Below, in pieces: positions 41,405-47,946 of a stretch of DNA of 47,946 nucleotides (position 1 is the first letter of the stretch; each line of letters opens with the position of its first letter). A program made the position numbers and the translations under genes. Under the pieces are notes generated by a model. That model did not search any database. It was not told where the DNA came from and saw nothing but the letters and a program-made list of their open reading frames with translations. Source of the stretch: CAYVBE01 sp964448935 (lineage in GTDB: Bacteria; Planctomycetota; Brocadiia; SM23-32); NCBI GenBank assembly GCA_964448935.1, contig CAYVBE010000009.1:1-47946 (forward strand), written 5' to 3'.

Positions 41405-42605
41405 CGCCTGCGGCGGTTACCCCAAAAGCCTGTTCCTGCAGGGAACCCGTGGGAACCACGGACCGGAACGGTGTTTCTATCACAACCGCCCCGTTGTACA
41501 CAAACTCCCGCCGCACCCGCGGCCCCACACTGCAGGTCAGCTCGTAGGGGATGCGGTCCACCCGCGCCGCCATTTCCTCGACGCTGATGCACTCTCCCCC
41601 ATCCTCGCCGTAGATCGTCACGTCGTCCCCGATCTGCACGTCCGGCACGTCCGTCACGTCCACCAGGGTCTGGTCCATGCACACCCGACCCACCACGGGC
41701 ACCCGTTTGCCCCGCACGATTACCTCGCCGGTGTTGGAGAACTGCCGCAGGTACCCGTCGTGATAGCCGATCGGCAGCGTGGCGATCACGGAATCGCGCC
41801 ACGTGGTGAAGGTGTGCCCGTAGCCGACCTTCTCCCCTTCGCCCAGCCTCATGCAGTGTCCCACGCGCGTGCGCATGGAGAGCACCGGCTCCAGTTCCAC
41901 AACTGACCGCAGCTCGGGACGCGAGTAGAGCCCGTAAAGCATCAGGCCGGGCCGCACCCCGTCGAAGTAGGCGCCGGGAATCCGCAGAACGCCGTTGCTG
42001 TTGGACATGTGGATGGTGGGCAGCTCCATGCCCGCGCGCCGAAGCTGGCTGAGGACGCAGCGCAGCCGGCGCACCTGCCGATGGCTGAAGGACAGGTCAT
42101 CCGCGTCCGAACGGGCGAAGTGGCTGAAGATGCCGGTTACCCGAAGACCGTCCAGGCGGGATATCCGCAGTATGGCGGCGGCGGCCGACTGCCAGTCCAG
42201 ACCCACCCGGTGCATTCCGGTGTCGATGTTGATGTGCGCCGTGGCTTCCTGGCCGGCTCTGACCGCCCCTGCGGACAGGTCACGCGCGAAGCCCTCGTGC
42301 GCGATACAGGGCGAGACATCGAACTTCAGCAGCGCCGGTATATCGTCCGACGGCACCACCGTCAGCAGGACAATGGGTTCTCGGATGCCCGCCTGGCGGA
42401 GGTCAACGGCTTCCTCCGTCATCGCCACGCCGAACATGTCCACCCCGGCCTGGCTCAACGCATGGCAGACGACGGGCGCCCCGTGCCCGTAGGCATCGGC
42501 CTTCACTGCGGCGCACACTTTGCGCGGGCCGATCAAGCCCTTCAGGGCACGCACGTTGGCAACCAGAGCGTCCAGGTTTATGCGGGCTACGGTCGGCCGC
42601 GGCAT
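41361..42605 (-). CDS. alr: Alanine racemase
   Basis: 414 residues from ATG at 42605 with GGAGG six nt upstream. PLP lysine Lys35 sits in AAVKADAYGHG, the barrel phosphate-binding region includes SNSNGVLRIP and GVRPGLMLYGLY, and the second catalytic base is the tyrosine of GYGHTF; CMDQTLVDV near 330 is also conserved. It makes D-alanine for peptidoglycan in the cytoplasm, consistent with a walled bacterium. The C terminus carries about 35 extra residues after the usual end, where it overlaps the kinase gene. Confidence 0.95.
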   Translation of the reverse strand: MPRPTVARINLDALVANVRALKGLIGPRKVCAAVKADAYGHGAPVVCHALSQAGVDMFGVAMTEEAVDLRQAGIREPIVLLTVVPSDDIPALLKFDVSPCIAHEGFARDLSAGAVRAGQEATAHINIDTGMHRVGLDWQSAAAAILRISRLDGLRVTGIFSHFARSDADDLSFSHRQVRRLRCVLSQLRRAGMELPTIHMSNSNGVLRIPGAYFDGVRPGLMLYGLYSRPELRSVVELEPVLSMRTRVGHCMRLGEGEKVGYGHTFTTWRDSVIATLPIGYHDGYLRQFSNTGEVIVRGKRVPVVGRVCMDQTLVDVTDVPDVQIGDDVTIYGEDGGECISVEEMAARVDRIPYELTCSVGPRVRREFVYNGAVVIETPFRSVVPTGSLQEQAFGVTAAGDEPPDKEADRRGVA

Positions 42606-42642
42606 TGTCTACCTCCAGGCGCATCACCGAGGACAAATGGCG

Positions 42643-42672
42643 ATTATAGAAGGCCGCCCTTCGTCAAATCAA
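42643..42672 (-). promoter_or_regulatory. Promoter of the alr operon
   Basis: Minus strand TTGATT (42672-42667), 18-nt spacer, perfect TATAAT (42648-42643), about 38 nt upstream of the ATG. Confidence 0.55.
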
Positions 42673-42807
42673 TTCGCGCACGGGCATTTCCCCCAAAATG
42701 GCCGGAGCGCCCCTCTACGCCCTCCTGGCACCGAGACAACGCCGGGAAAAAAGTCCCAAAAAGTTCTCGCCGCAAGGACGCCTCTGTAACCGGACGCATT
42801 CCTGCTG

Positions 42808-42813
42808 TATAAT
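42808..42813 (+). promoter_or_regulatory. -10 box before the metallophosphoesterase
   Basis: A perfect TATAAT ending 22 nt before the ATG; the matching -35 region (CTGTAA) is poor. The implied leader is very short (about 16 nt) and has no visible Shine-Dalgarno. Confidence 0.4.
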
Positions 42814-42835
42814 CGGCGGCCCGCTTACGATTCCC

Positions 42836-43510
42836 ATGTCCAGGTATCGCGCCGTGTGTGCATTTGGCCGCACAGACCCCTTCGTGGTCGAGCAGGTTCA
42901 ACTCCCCGCACCCGGTCTGTCGCGGAATCCGTCGCCACTACGGTTCGGGCAGATCAGCGACCTGCACCTGCGCGCCCTCGGGCCGCAACACGAGCAATTG
43001 ACCCGCACGGTGAACGAGCTGGACCTGGACTTCTTGTGCCTGACGGGTGACTTCCTGGCAGCGCACGTCAGCACCTGGCGGCCGCTGCACCGGCTGCTGT
43101 CCGGCTTCCGCTGCCGGCACGGCATCTTCGCCTGCCGCGGCAACTGGGAGGTAAAGCAGGGCGTCCGGCCGTCCGTTTTTCGGGAGATGCTGGCAAGCTG
43201 GGGCGTCCGCCTGCTGGTCAATGAGTCGTGCGTGGTGGAAACGCCGTCGGGATCGGTCCGCATCGGTGGGGTGGACGACGTCAGGGCCGGCTGGCCGCGG
43301 TTCGACGCGGCCTGGCGGAACGGCCCGCCGGCGGGCTTCAATATCCTGCTCTCGCACGCGCCCCTCACGGCCCGCTTCGTGCGCCCGAAGGACGGCGTGG
43401 ACCTGGTGCTGAGCGGTCACACCCACGGCGGTCAGGTTCGCATCCCCCTCATCTGGCGCCTGCTGCTGCCGCACTGCAGCGGCGGCTTCGTGGACGGGCT
43501 CTACCCCATG
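42836..43510 (+). CDS. Metallophosphoesterase, 3' end in an assembly gap
   Basis: 225 residues are visible from ATG at 42836; the open frame further up crosses the promoter. Calcineurin-like motifs: QISDLHL (Asp, His), LTGDF, CRGNWEVKQG, LLSHAPL and LSGHTHGGQ. The third motif normally reads GNH[ED]; here it is GNWE, replacing the catalytic histidine by tryptophan. The overall form is that of YaeI/YkuE-like phosphodiesterases acting on lipids or nucleotides, but there is no N-terminal membrane anchor. About 40 residues are missing in the gap at 43511. Confidence 0.82.
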
Positions 43511-43610
43511 NNNNNNNNNNNNNNNNNNNNNNNNNNNNNNNNNNNNNNNNNNNNNNNNNNNNNNNNNNNNNNNNNNNNNNNNNNNNNNNNNNNNNNNNNN
43601 NNNNNNNNNN
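43511..43610. other. Assembly gap of exactly 100 N
   Basis: Scaffold gap of unknown true size that cuts two convergent genes, the metallophosphoesterase and the receiver protein. Confidence 0.98.
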
Positions 43611-43992
43611 CGTTCTCCTCGAGCACGCGCACGGCAGCCCGCGCCACGGCGGCAAGGTCGCTGGCCGTCGTCAGGTAGCTGTCGGCCCCCATGCGCCGCA
43701 ATCGCCGCCGTCTGGCCCGCTCGGCGGTTCCCTCGTAGAGAACCAGCCGCATGTCAGGGCATTTGGCGTGCAGCTTCTCGATCAGCTCTTCCTCTTCCTC
43801 TTCGGCAAGCTGGGCGTTGACCACCGCCAGGTCCATGCGGCGCTCGTCGAGTATGCTCAGGGCGGTCTCCAGGTCCAGAGCCACCTCGCACTCCAGCGAC
43901 TCTTCCGCGAACGCGGCCCGCAGTTCATCGAAGCTGTGACGATCGCTCTCGACAATCAGCAGCCGGGGCGCCCTTATGCCTCCCTCGACCAT
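43611..43992 (-). CDS. Degenerate response-regulator receiver protein, 3' end in gap
   Basis: 127 residues visible from ATG at 43992 with GAGGGAAGG upstream. The chain follows a CheY fold: RLLIVESDRHSFDELRAAF, DLETALSILDERRMDLAVVN, LVLYEGTAERARRRRLRRMG, ADSYLTTASDL. The phospho-acceptor aspartate position is Asn59 (DLAVVNAQL) and the conserved C-terminal lysine is threonine (YLTTASD), so it is probably not phosphorylated. An acidic stretch of six glutamates (AEEEEEEL, 63-70) follows. It lies downstream of the Ser/Thr kinase on the same strand; output domain, if any, is in the gap. Confidence 0.75.
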
Positions 43993-44078
43993 TGGCCTTC
44001 CCTCTTCCTGTCTATGGCTTTAAGCACGGATACCGCAACGCTCGACCTCCGTTACCAGCGGTACCCTACCAGAAAGAT

Positions 44079-44098
44079 GGGCGTCTTGCAAAACGCCC
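44079..44098 (-). terminator. Hairpin between kinase and receiver gene
   Basis: GGGCGT/ACGCCC, 6-bp stem with an 8-nt loop, four nt after the kinase stop; on the minus strand a T-rich ATCTTTCT follows. A modest terminator. Confidence 0.45.
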
Positions 44099-44102
44099 CG
44101 CT

Positions 44103-44972
44103 CTACCCCTCGTCCGTGTAGTCGAGACGCAACTGCAACCCGTGCAGATATCGCTTCACCTGCGTCACCGTGGGCCGCTTGTTCGGATCGAACTCCAGGC
44201 ACTTCAGCACCATGCCGGACAGTTCATCCGGCACCTCGGGGTTCACCCGCGAGGGCGGCGGTATCTTCACGCCCTCTCCGGGCACAAAGCCCATCCGCTC
44301 GTGCTCGCCGGGCATGATGGACGGCACGTTCTCGCCGGTCAGCACCCAGTAGAGCGCCGCAGCCATGTTGAACACGTCCGTCTTGCCCGTCACGCGCCCG
44401 CCGGCCTGCTCCGGGGCCAGGTAGCCGAAGGTCCCCTTGTAAGAGGTCAGCTTGGTGCCGATGGGCGCCGCAAAGCCGAAGTCAATCAGCTTCACGTCAA
44501 GGTGCTCGCCCACCAGGATGTTCTGCGGCTTCAGGTCGGCGTGCACGTAGCCGGCGGAGTGGGTGTTCTCCAGACCCAGCCCCACCTGGCGGAAAATCGT
44601 CAGCACCTCCTCCAGATCGTACTCGTTGTAATCCGAGAGGGCCCGGCCCACCAGGCGCTCCATCATCAGGTAAGCGGCTTTGACCTTGAACCACTTGCGC
44701 ACCTTCCGGAAATCAACCGCCCGCACGGCGATGCCCACGCCGGTCGTCCGCTGCTCCTGGATGGCTGTCAGAACGTTATACTCGTTTTCCAGGTGCTCGA
44801 TGACGTGCAGGTCCTCTTCGCCGCGCACCGGGATGAACTTCAGGGCGAAGACCGCGCCGTCCTCTTTCCGCTTTATCTCGTGAATCGTGGTCCGCGCGCC
44901 GGTGCCCAGCTCCTTGCCGACCCAGTAGTCATCCAGCACGTCCTGCGGCCGAAGCGTATCCTGAGCAGCCAT
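44103..44972 (-). CDS. Eukaryotic-type Ser/Thr protein kinase, non-RD
   Basis: 289 residues from ATG at 44972 (GGAGG five nt upstream); the upstream open frame to 45065 crosses the promoter. All kinase motifs: glycine loop ELGTGARTTIHE (21-32), Lys45 in FALKF, catalytic loop YVHADLKPQNIL (143-153) with Asp146, Lys148 and Asn151, IDFG (163-166) and LAPE (185-188), with KRPTVTQVKRYL closing the domain. The HRD arginine is alanine (HAD), a non-RD type, so activation-loop phosphorylation may not be needed. No transmembrane or sensor domain follows; the protein is a soluble single domain. Confidence 0.92.
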   Translation of the reverse strand: MAAQDTLRPQDVLDDYWVGKELGTGARTTIHEIKRKEDGAVFALKFIPVRGEEDLHVIEHLENEYNVLTAIQEQRTTGVGIAVRAVDFRKVRKWFKVKAAYLMMERLVGRALSDYNEYDLEEVLTIFRQVGLGLENTHSAGYVHADLKPQNILVGEHLDVKLIDFGFAAPIGTKLTSYKGTFGYLAPEQAGGRVTGKTDVFNMAAALYWVLTGENVPSIMPGEHERMGFVPGEGVKIPPPSRVNPEVPDELSGMVLKCLEFDPNKRPTVTQVKRYLHGLQLRLDYTDEG

Positions 44973-45006
44973 TGATGCCTCCGAAAACCCCGTTGCCGAC
45001 GGCCAT

Positions 45007-45035
45007 ATCTTACCCCCCGCTCCGCCCCAGCGCAA
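45007..45035 (-). promoter_or_regulatory. Possible promoter of the Ser/Thr kinase
   Basis: Minus strand TTGCGC (45035-45030), 17-nt spacer, TAAGAT (45012-45007). Confidence 0.45.
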
Positions 45036-45060
45036 AGTCGCCGAAAACCATCCCCTAACC

Positions 45061-45134
45061 GTCATTGCAGGCCCGCGCTGCCCCCCCAGCCGTCATTGCG
45101 AGACCGCGCCGTCCAGCGGGCGCGGCAATCTCGC
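45061..45134. repeat. GTCATTGCGAG-type palindromic element with a partial copy
   Basis: GTCATTGCGAGA at 45092-45103 opens a strong hairpin: GCGAGA (45098-45103) pairs with TCTCGC (45129-45134) and CCGCGCC (45104-45110) with GGCGCGG (45119-45125), leaving a CAA bulge and an 8-nt loop. The 'GTCATTGCGAG...GCAATCTCG' outline matches small dispersed palindromic repeats I recall from many bacterial genomes. A truncated copy, GTCATTGCAGG, is at 45061-45071. Confidence 0.65.
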
Positions 45135-45182
45135 CGTTCCCTCCCCGAAAGCCGTAGGACCCCGCTCCGCCGCCGAAAACCC

Positions 45183-45210
45183 TTGCGCCCGCACGCCAAT
45201 CCTGTAAACT
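45183..45210 (+). promoter_or_regulatory. Possible promoter of the rhamnose isomerase gene
   Basis: TTGCGC (45183-45188), 16-nt spacer, TAAACT (45205-45210); about 32 nt before the ATG at 45243, which has GGAGG. Confidence 0.4.
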
Positions 45211-45242
45211 GTCCTGTCAGCACTTTTCTACGGAGGCCATAG

Positions 45243-46461
45243 ATGCCAGCACCATCCGAAACGCGCGTGAAGAAGCGGTATCGCATCCTGGGCGATGAAC
45301 TCGGCCAGGTCGGCATGGACATTGACCGGGTTAAGGACAGGGTCAAGGCGTTCGACGTCGAGGTGCCCTCCTGGGTCTTCGGCGAATTCGGGGGAGGGCG
45401 ATTCGGGGACTACATGCCGCCGGGCCCGGCCCGGACCTTCAAGCAGAAGCTCCAGGACGCCGCCTTCGTGCACCAACTGACCGGGGCCGCCTCGCATGTG
45501 GCCATCCACGTGGGATGGGATAAGCCGGAAGATATCGCCTTCGAAGATGTCGAACCGCAGATGTTCGCCGAACCGCGCGCGCTGGCGCAGGAGCTCGGCC
45601 TCGACTTCGGAGCCGTCAACCCCACCCTCTTCCTCACCGGCACCCACCACGGCAGCCTCAGCAGCCCCATGCCGGAGGTTCGCCGCATGCTCATCGAGCA
45701 CTGCAAAATCTCCTGCGACATCGCCGAGCGGCACGCGCGCGGTCTGGTCACCTACTGGCTGCCCGATGGCACTAACTACCCCGGTCAGAGGGACTTATGG
45801 AAACAGGAGAAGCTCGTCCGCGACGCCCTGCAGGAGGTCTGGGACCACGCGCCGGAGACCGTCGAGCATCTGATCGAATACAAGCTCTTCGAGCCGGGCA
45901 CCTATTCCACCGCCATCGGCGATGCCTGGGCGGCGTGCGACATCGCGGACTCCCTCGGCAAACAGGCCGGCGTGCTGGTGGATATGGGCCACCACGCATA
46001 CGGGGTCAACATCGAGCAGATCGTCGCCCGCCTGATCGGCACCGGGCGGCCCGGCGGATTCCACTTCAACACCCGATACGCGGCCGACGATGACCACGCC
46101 GTGGAACCCAACCGGCCGATGTTCTCGATCTTCTTCGAGCTGGTCAAGGGGAACGTCGTCTGCTCCGGCGACCCCGGCCGCGACTGGGCCTACATGATAG
46201 ACCAGTGCTCGGCGCTGGAGAAGCGCATACCTGCCCTGCTGCACACCATGGACTCGCTGCAAGTCTCGCTGGCCAAAGCACTTATCGTGGACCGCGACCG
46301 CCTGGGCGGCTACCAGGAAGAGCAGGAGATCATCCGCGCCAATCGCGTTATGCTGGACGCTTTCCTGACCGACGTGCGCCCCATCATCCGCATGGCGCGC
46401 CTGGAGCAGGACCTCCCCCTCGACCCCGTAGATGCCTACTTCGAAAGCGGCTACCAGCAGA
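45243..46461 (+). CDS. rhaI: L-rhamnose isomerase-type sugar isomerase, 3' end in gap
   Basis: 406 residues visible from ATG at 45243 (GGAGG six nt upstream). A xylose-isomerase-like TIM barrel with the features of the Pseudomonas stutzeri-type L-rhamnose isomerase: VAIHVGWD, YWLPDGTNYPGQRDLW, LIEYKLFEPGTYST (metal Glu), LVDMGHHAYGVNIEQI, FHFNTRYADDD-like segment ending DDDHAVEPN with metal His and Asp residues. It interconverts L-rhamnose and L-rhamnulose, and such enzymes accept other sugars. About 20-30 residues are expected in the gap. It is not next to a kinase or aldolase gene in the window. Confidence 0.85.
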
Positions 46462-46561
46462 NNNNNNNNNNNNNNNNNNNNNNNNNNNNNNNNNNNNNNN
46501 NNNNNNNNNNNNNNNNNNNNNNNNNNNNNNNNNNNNNNNNNNNNNNNNNNNNNNNNNNNNN
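46462..46561. other. Assembly gap of exactly 100 N
   Basis: Scaffold gap of unknown true size. It cuts the end of the rhamnose isomerase gene and precedes the aminotransferase start by 31 bp. Confidence 0.98.
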
Positions 46562-46592
46562 CCGACCACATTCCACCAGCCGGAGCACTGCA

Positions 46593-47789
46593 ATGTCGCT
46601 GTCCAGAATCGCTCAGAACGCCACCGCGTCAGCCACCATGGCGCTTAACGCCAGGGCAAAAGTCATGGCCGCAGAGGGCGCCGATATCGTCAATTTCACC
46701 ATCGGCGAGCCCGACTTTGACACACCGGACTACATCAAACAGTCAGCCATCCTTGCCATACAGGCCGGATACACGAACTACCAGCCCGCCTCGGGCAACG
46801 CCGACCTGCGCCGGGCTGTCGCCGATAAACTCCGCGATGAAAACGGTTTAGAATATGAGCCCGCTCAGATCATCGTATCCAACGGCGCCAAGCAGGCACT
46901 ATCCACCCTAATGCGGTGCCTGCTGCAGCAAGGCGACGAAGCCCTCGTGGTGGCGCCGTACTGGGTCAGTTATGTACACCAGGCCCGCTTCTGCGGGGCC
47001 GACGCCGTGGTCGTGGATGCCACCGGAGATCCCGGGCTGAAACCAGGACCCTCCCAGATACACGATGCGGTGACCGAGAGGACCAGGCTGCTCGTGCTCA
47101 ACTCGCCCTCCAACCCCACCGGCGTGGTGCTCGACCGCGATGAGCTGGCAGCCATCGTAGAAGCCGCCCTGGAACATAACCTGTGGATCATATCGGACGA
47201 AATCTACGAGAAGCTCATATACGACGATGCCCGACATTGCAGCCCGGCCGGCTTCAGCGATGCGGCCTATCGGCGGGTCATCACCGTCAACGGCTTCTCC
47301 AAAACCTACGCCATGACGGGCTGGCGCATCGGATACGCCGCCGGGCCTCAGGAGGTCATACAAGCCGCCGGCAGGCTCCAGAGCCATATGACCAGCGGCG
47401 CAGATTCCATCGCCCAGCAGGCCGGTATAGAGGCCCTCGTAGGCCCGCAGGACGACGTGGAGGAGATGCGCCAGACCTTCGACAGGCGCCGCAAGCTGCT
47501 CGTCGGCGGCCTGAACGATCTGCCGGGCGTCACCTGCGTAATGCCACGAGGCGCCTTCTACGCCTTCCCGGACTGCAGCGGGCTGATCGGCCGCAGCGCG
47601 GGCGGGCAGCAGATAGAAGACAGCCTGGGCCTCTGCGAAGCGCTTCTGGAGCACGCACGCGTGGCCGCCGTGCCCGGCAGCGCCTTCGGAGCCGAAGGCT
47701 TCCTGAGGCTCCACTACGCCAAATCCGAAGAGCAGATCGAGACCGCGCTCGACCGCCTCAACACCTTCTTGAACAAGCAGTTAGACTGA
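46593..47789 (+). CDS. Class I aminotransferase, aspartate type
   Basis: 398 residues from ATG at 46593 with GGAG seven nt upstream; the reading that joins it to the isomerase across the N-run is an artefact. Fold-type I family features: IGEPDFDTPDYI (38-48), SNGAKQAL (97-103), LNSPSNPTG (169-177), SDEIYE (201-206), PLP lysine Lys237 in GFSKTYAMTGWRIGY, and the C-terminal FLRLHYAKS arginine. It most resembles the AspC subgroup Ib that makes aspartate or related amino acids from 2-oxoacids. Cytoplasmic. Confidence 0.92.
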   Translation: MSLSRIAQNATASATMALNARAKVMAAEGADIVNFTIGEPDFDTPDYIKQSAILAIQAGYTNYQPASGNADLRRAVADKLRDENGLEYEPAQIIVSNGAKQALSTLMRCLLQQGDEALVVAPYWVSYVHQARFCGADAVVVDATGDPGLKPGPSQIHDAVTERTRLLVLNSPSNPTGVVLDRDELAAIVEAALEHNLWIISDEIYEKLIYDDARHCSPAGFSDAAYRRVITVNGFSKTYAMTGWRIGYAAGPQEVIQAAGRLQSHMTSGADSIAQQAGIEALVGPQDDVEEMRQTFDRRRKLLVGGLNDLPGVTCVMPRGAFYAFPDCSGLIGRSAGGQQIEDSLGLCEALLEHARVAAVPGSAFGAEGFLRLHYAKSEEQIETALDRLNTFLNKQLD

Positions 47790-47813
47790 TAGCCGCCGCC
47801 TGCCATTCTTCCC

Positions 47814-47832
47814 GGCCGCCGGAAAGGCGGCC
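47814..47832 (+). terminator. Hairpin after the aminotransferase gene
   Basis: Perfect 7-bp stem GGCCGCC/GGCGGCC with a GGAAA loop, 24 nt after the stop; no T-run follows. Confidence 0.5.
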
Positions 47833-47864
47833 ATCACCAGAAGACGCGGCACTCTCGCCGTCAG

Positions 47865-47932
47865 AGCCCGGCTCGGCCGGGCGAGTCAAGGTTAGCCCAG
47901 GGCGGCGGCGCCGGAAGCGCCAGAGCCCTGGG
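47865..47932. repeat. Nested palindromes at the right edge
   Basis: CCCGGC-TCG-GCCGGG lies near 47869-47883. It is followed by CCCAGGGC (47896-47903) pairing perfectly with GCCCTGGG (47925-47932), which encloses a second hairpin GGCGC (47907-47911)/GCGCC (47917-47921). No open frame covers it. It resembles an intergenic palindromic repeat or a structured RNA; only one copy is in view. Confidence 0.5.
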
Positions 47933-47946
47933 GAAGGGAGCGATAA

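Noticed and set aside
42698..43678. Metallophosphoesterase read through the gap into 43611-43678
   Set aside because: After the gap the sequence belongs to the minus-strand receiver gene; the in-frame reading is chance.
45243..47789. Single 848-residue isomerase-aminotransferase fusion
   Set aside because: The frames join only across 100 N. The aminotransferase has its own ATG and Shine-Dalgarno at 46593.

Overview
The window is a GC-rich, gene-dense bacterial scaffold with three runs of exactly 100 N, as expected of a metagenome-assembled genome. A TonB-dependent receptor and lipoprotein/secreted glycan enzymes point to a diderm. An HzsA-related PD40/multihaem protein, two right-handed beta-helix proteins, DUF192 and a long-form NDK-like protein point to the Planctomycetota/Lentisphaerota/Hydrogenedentota type of gene content; I cannot place it more exactly. 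Promoters are sigma70-like, several with near-perfect TTGACA and TATAAT boxes, and Shine-Dalgarno sites are clear at most starts, many of them GTG.

Layout. 1-6 kb: NDK-like 5' end, a remnant of a glycosidase 3' end, a sugar-nucleotide epimerase, and a minus-strand unit CLC channel > beta-helix protein > DUF192. 6.1-11.4 kb: a metal-type import operon (TonB receptor, ZnuA-like binding protein, ATPase, permease, SAM methyltransferase) behind a promoter with an embedded inverted repeat and a folded leader. 11.4-15 kb: VOC protein, tRNA-Lys(TTT), then an orphan glycyl radical enzyme bracketed by the tRNA 3' region and a decayed copy of it.

15-23.3 kb is the most striking part, a divergent sulfur cluster. 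Leftward from a perfect consensus promoter: APS reductase, siroheme sulfite reductase, a Cys/Met-metabolism PLP enzyme. Rightward: an Rrf2 regulator with three cysteines, cysteine synthase, a second Cys/Met PLP enzyme, THI4 thiazole synthase with a cysteine at the suicide-sulfur position, a Cys/His-rich putative metallopeptidase (DUF6775-like from memory), and a ThiS/MoaD-like ubiquitin fold protein ending in Gly-Gly-Gly. Both promoters carry a related ACTATC/GGGA element. The composition parallels the known carrier-protein pathways (mycobacterial CysO/CysM/Mec+, Wolinella HcyS/HcyD/MetY), but with a peptidase candidate of another family and no E1 enzyme in view.

23.4-40.2 kb is a glycan/redox region: a frameshifted beta-helix gene, a GH106-like glycosidase, and a rightward operon of HzsA-related trihaem protein, PQQ-type propeller lipoprotein, a 1747-residue GH2-type protein and a clan GH-A glycosidase. 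40.2-48 kb: an HD-like/polynucleotide-kinase fusion overlapping alanine racemase, a metallophosphoesterase and a degenerate receiver protein both cut by an assembly gap, a Ser/Thr kinase, L-rhamnose isomerase (cut by a gap), an aspartate-type aminotransferase, and a run of palindromes at the right edge.
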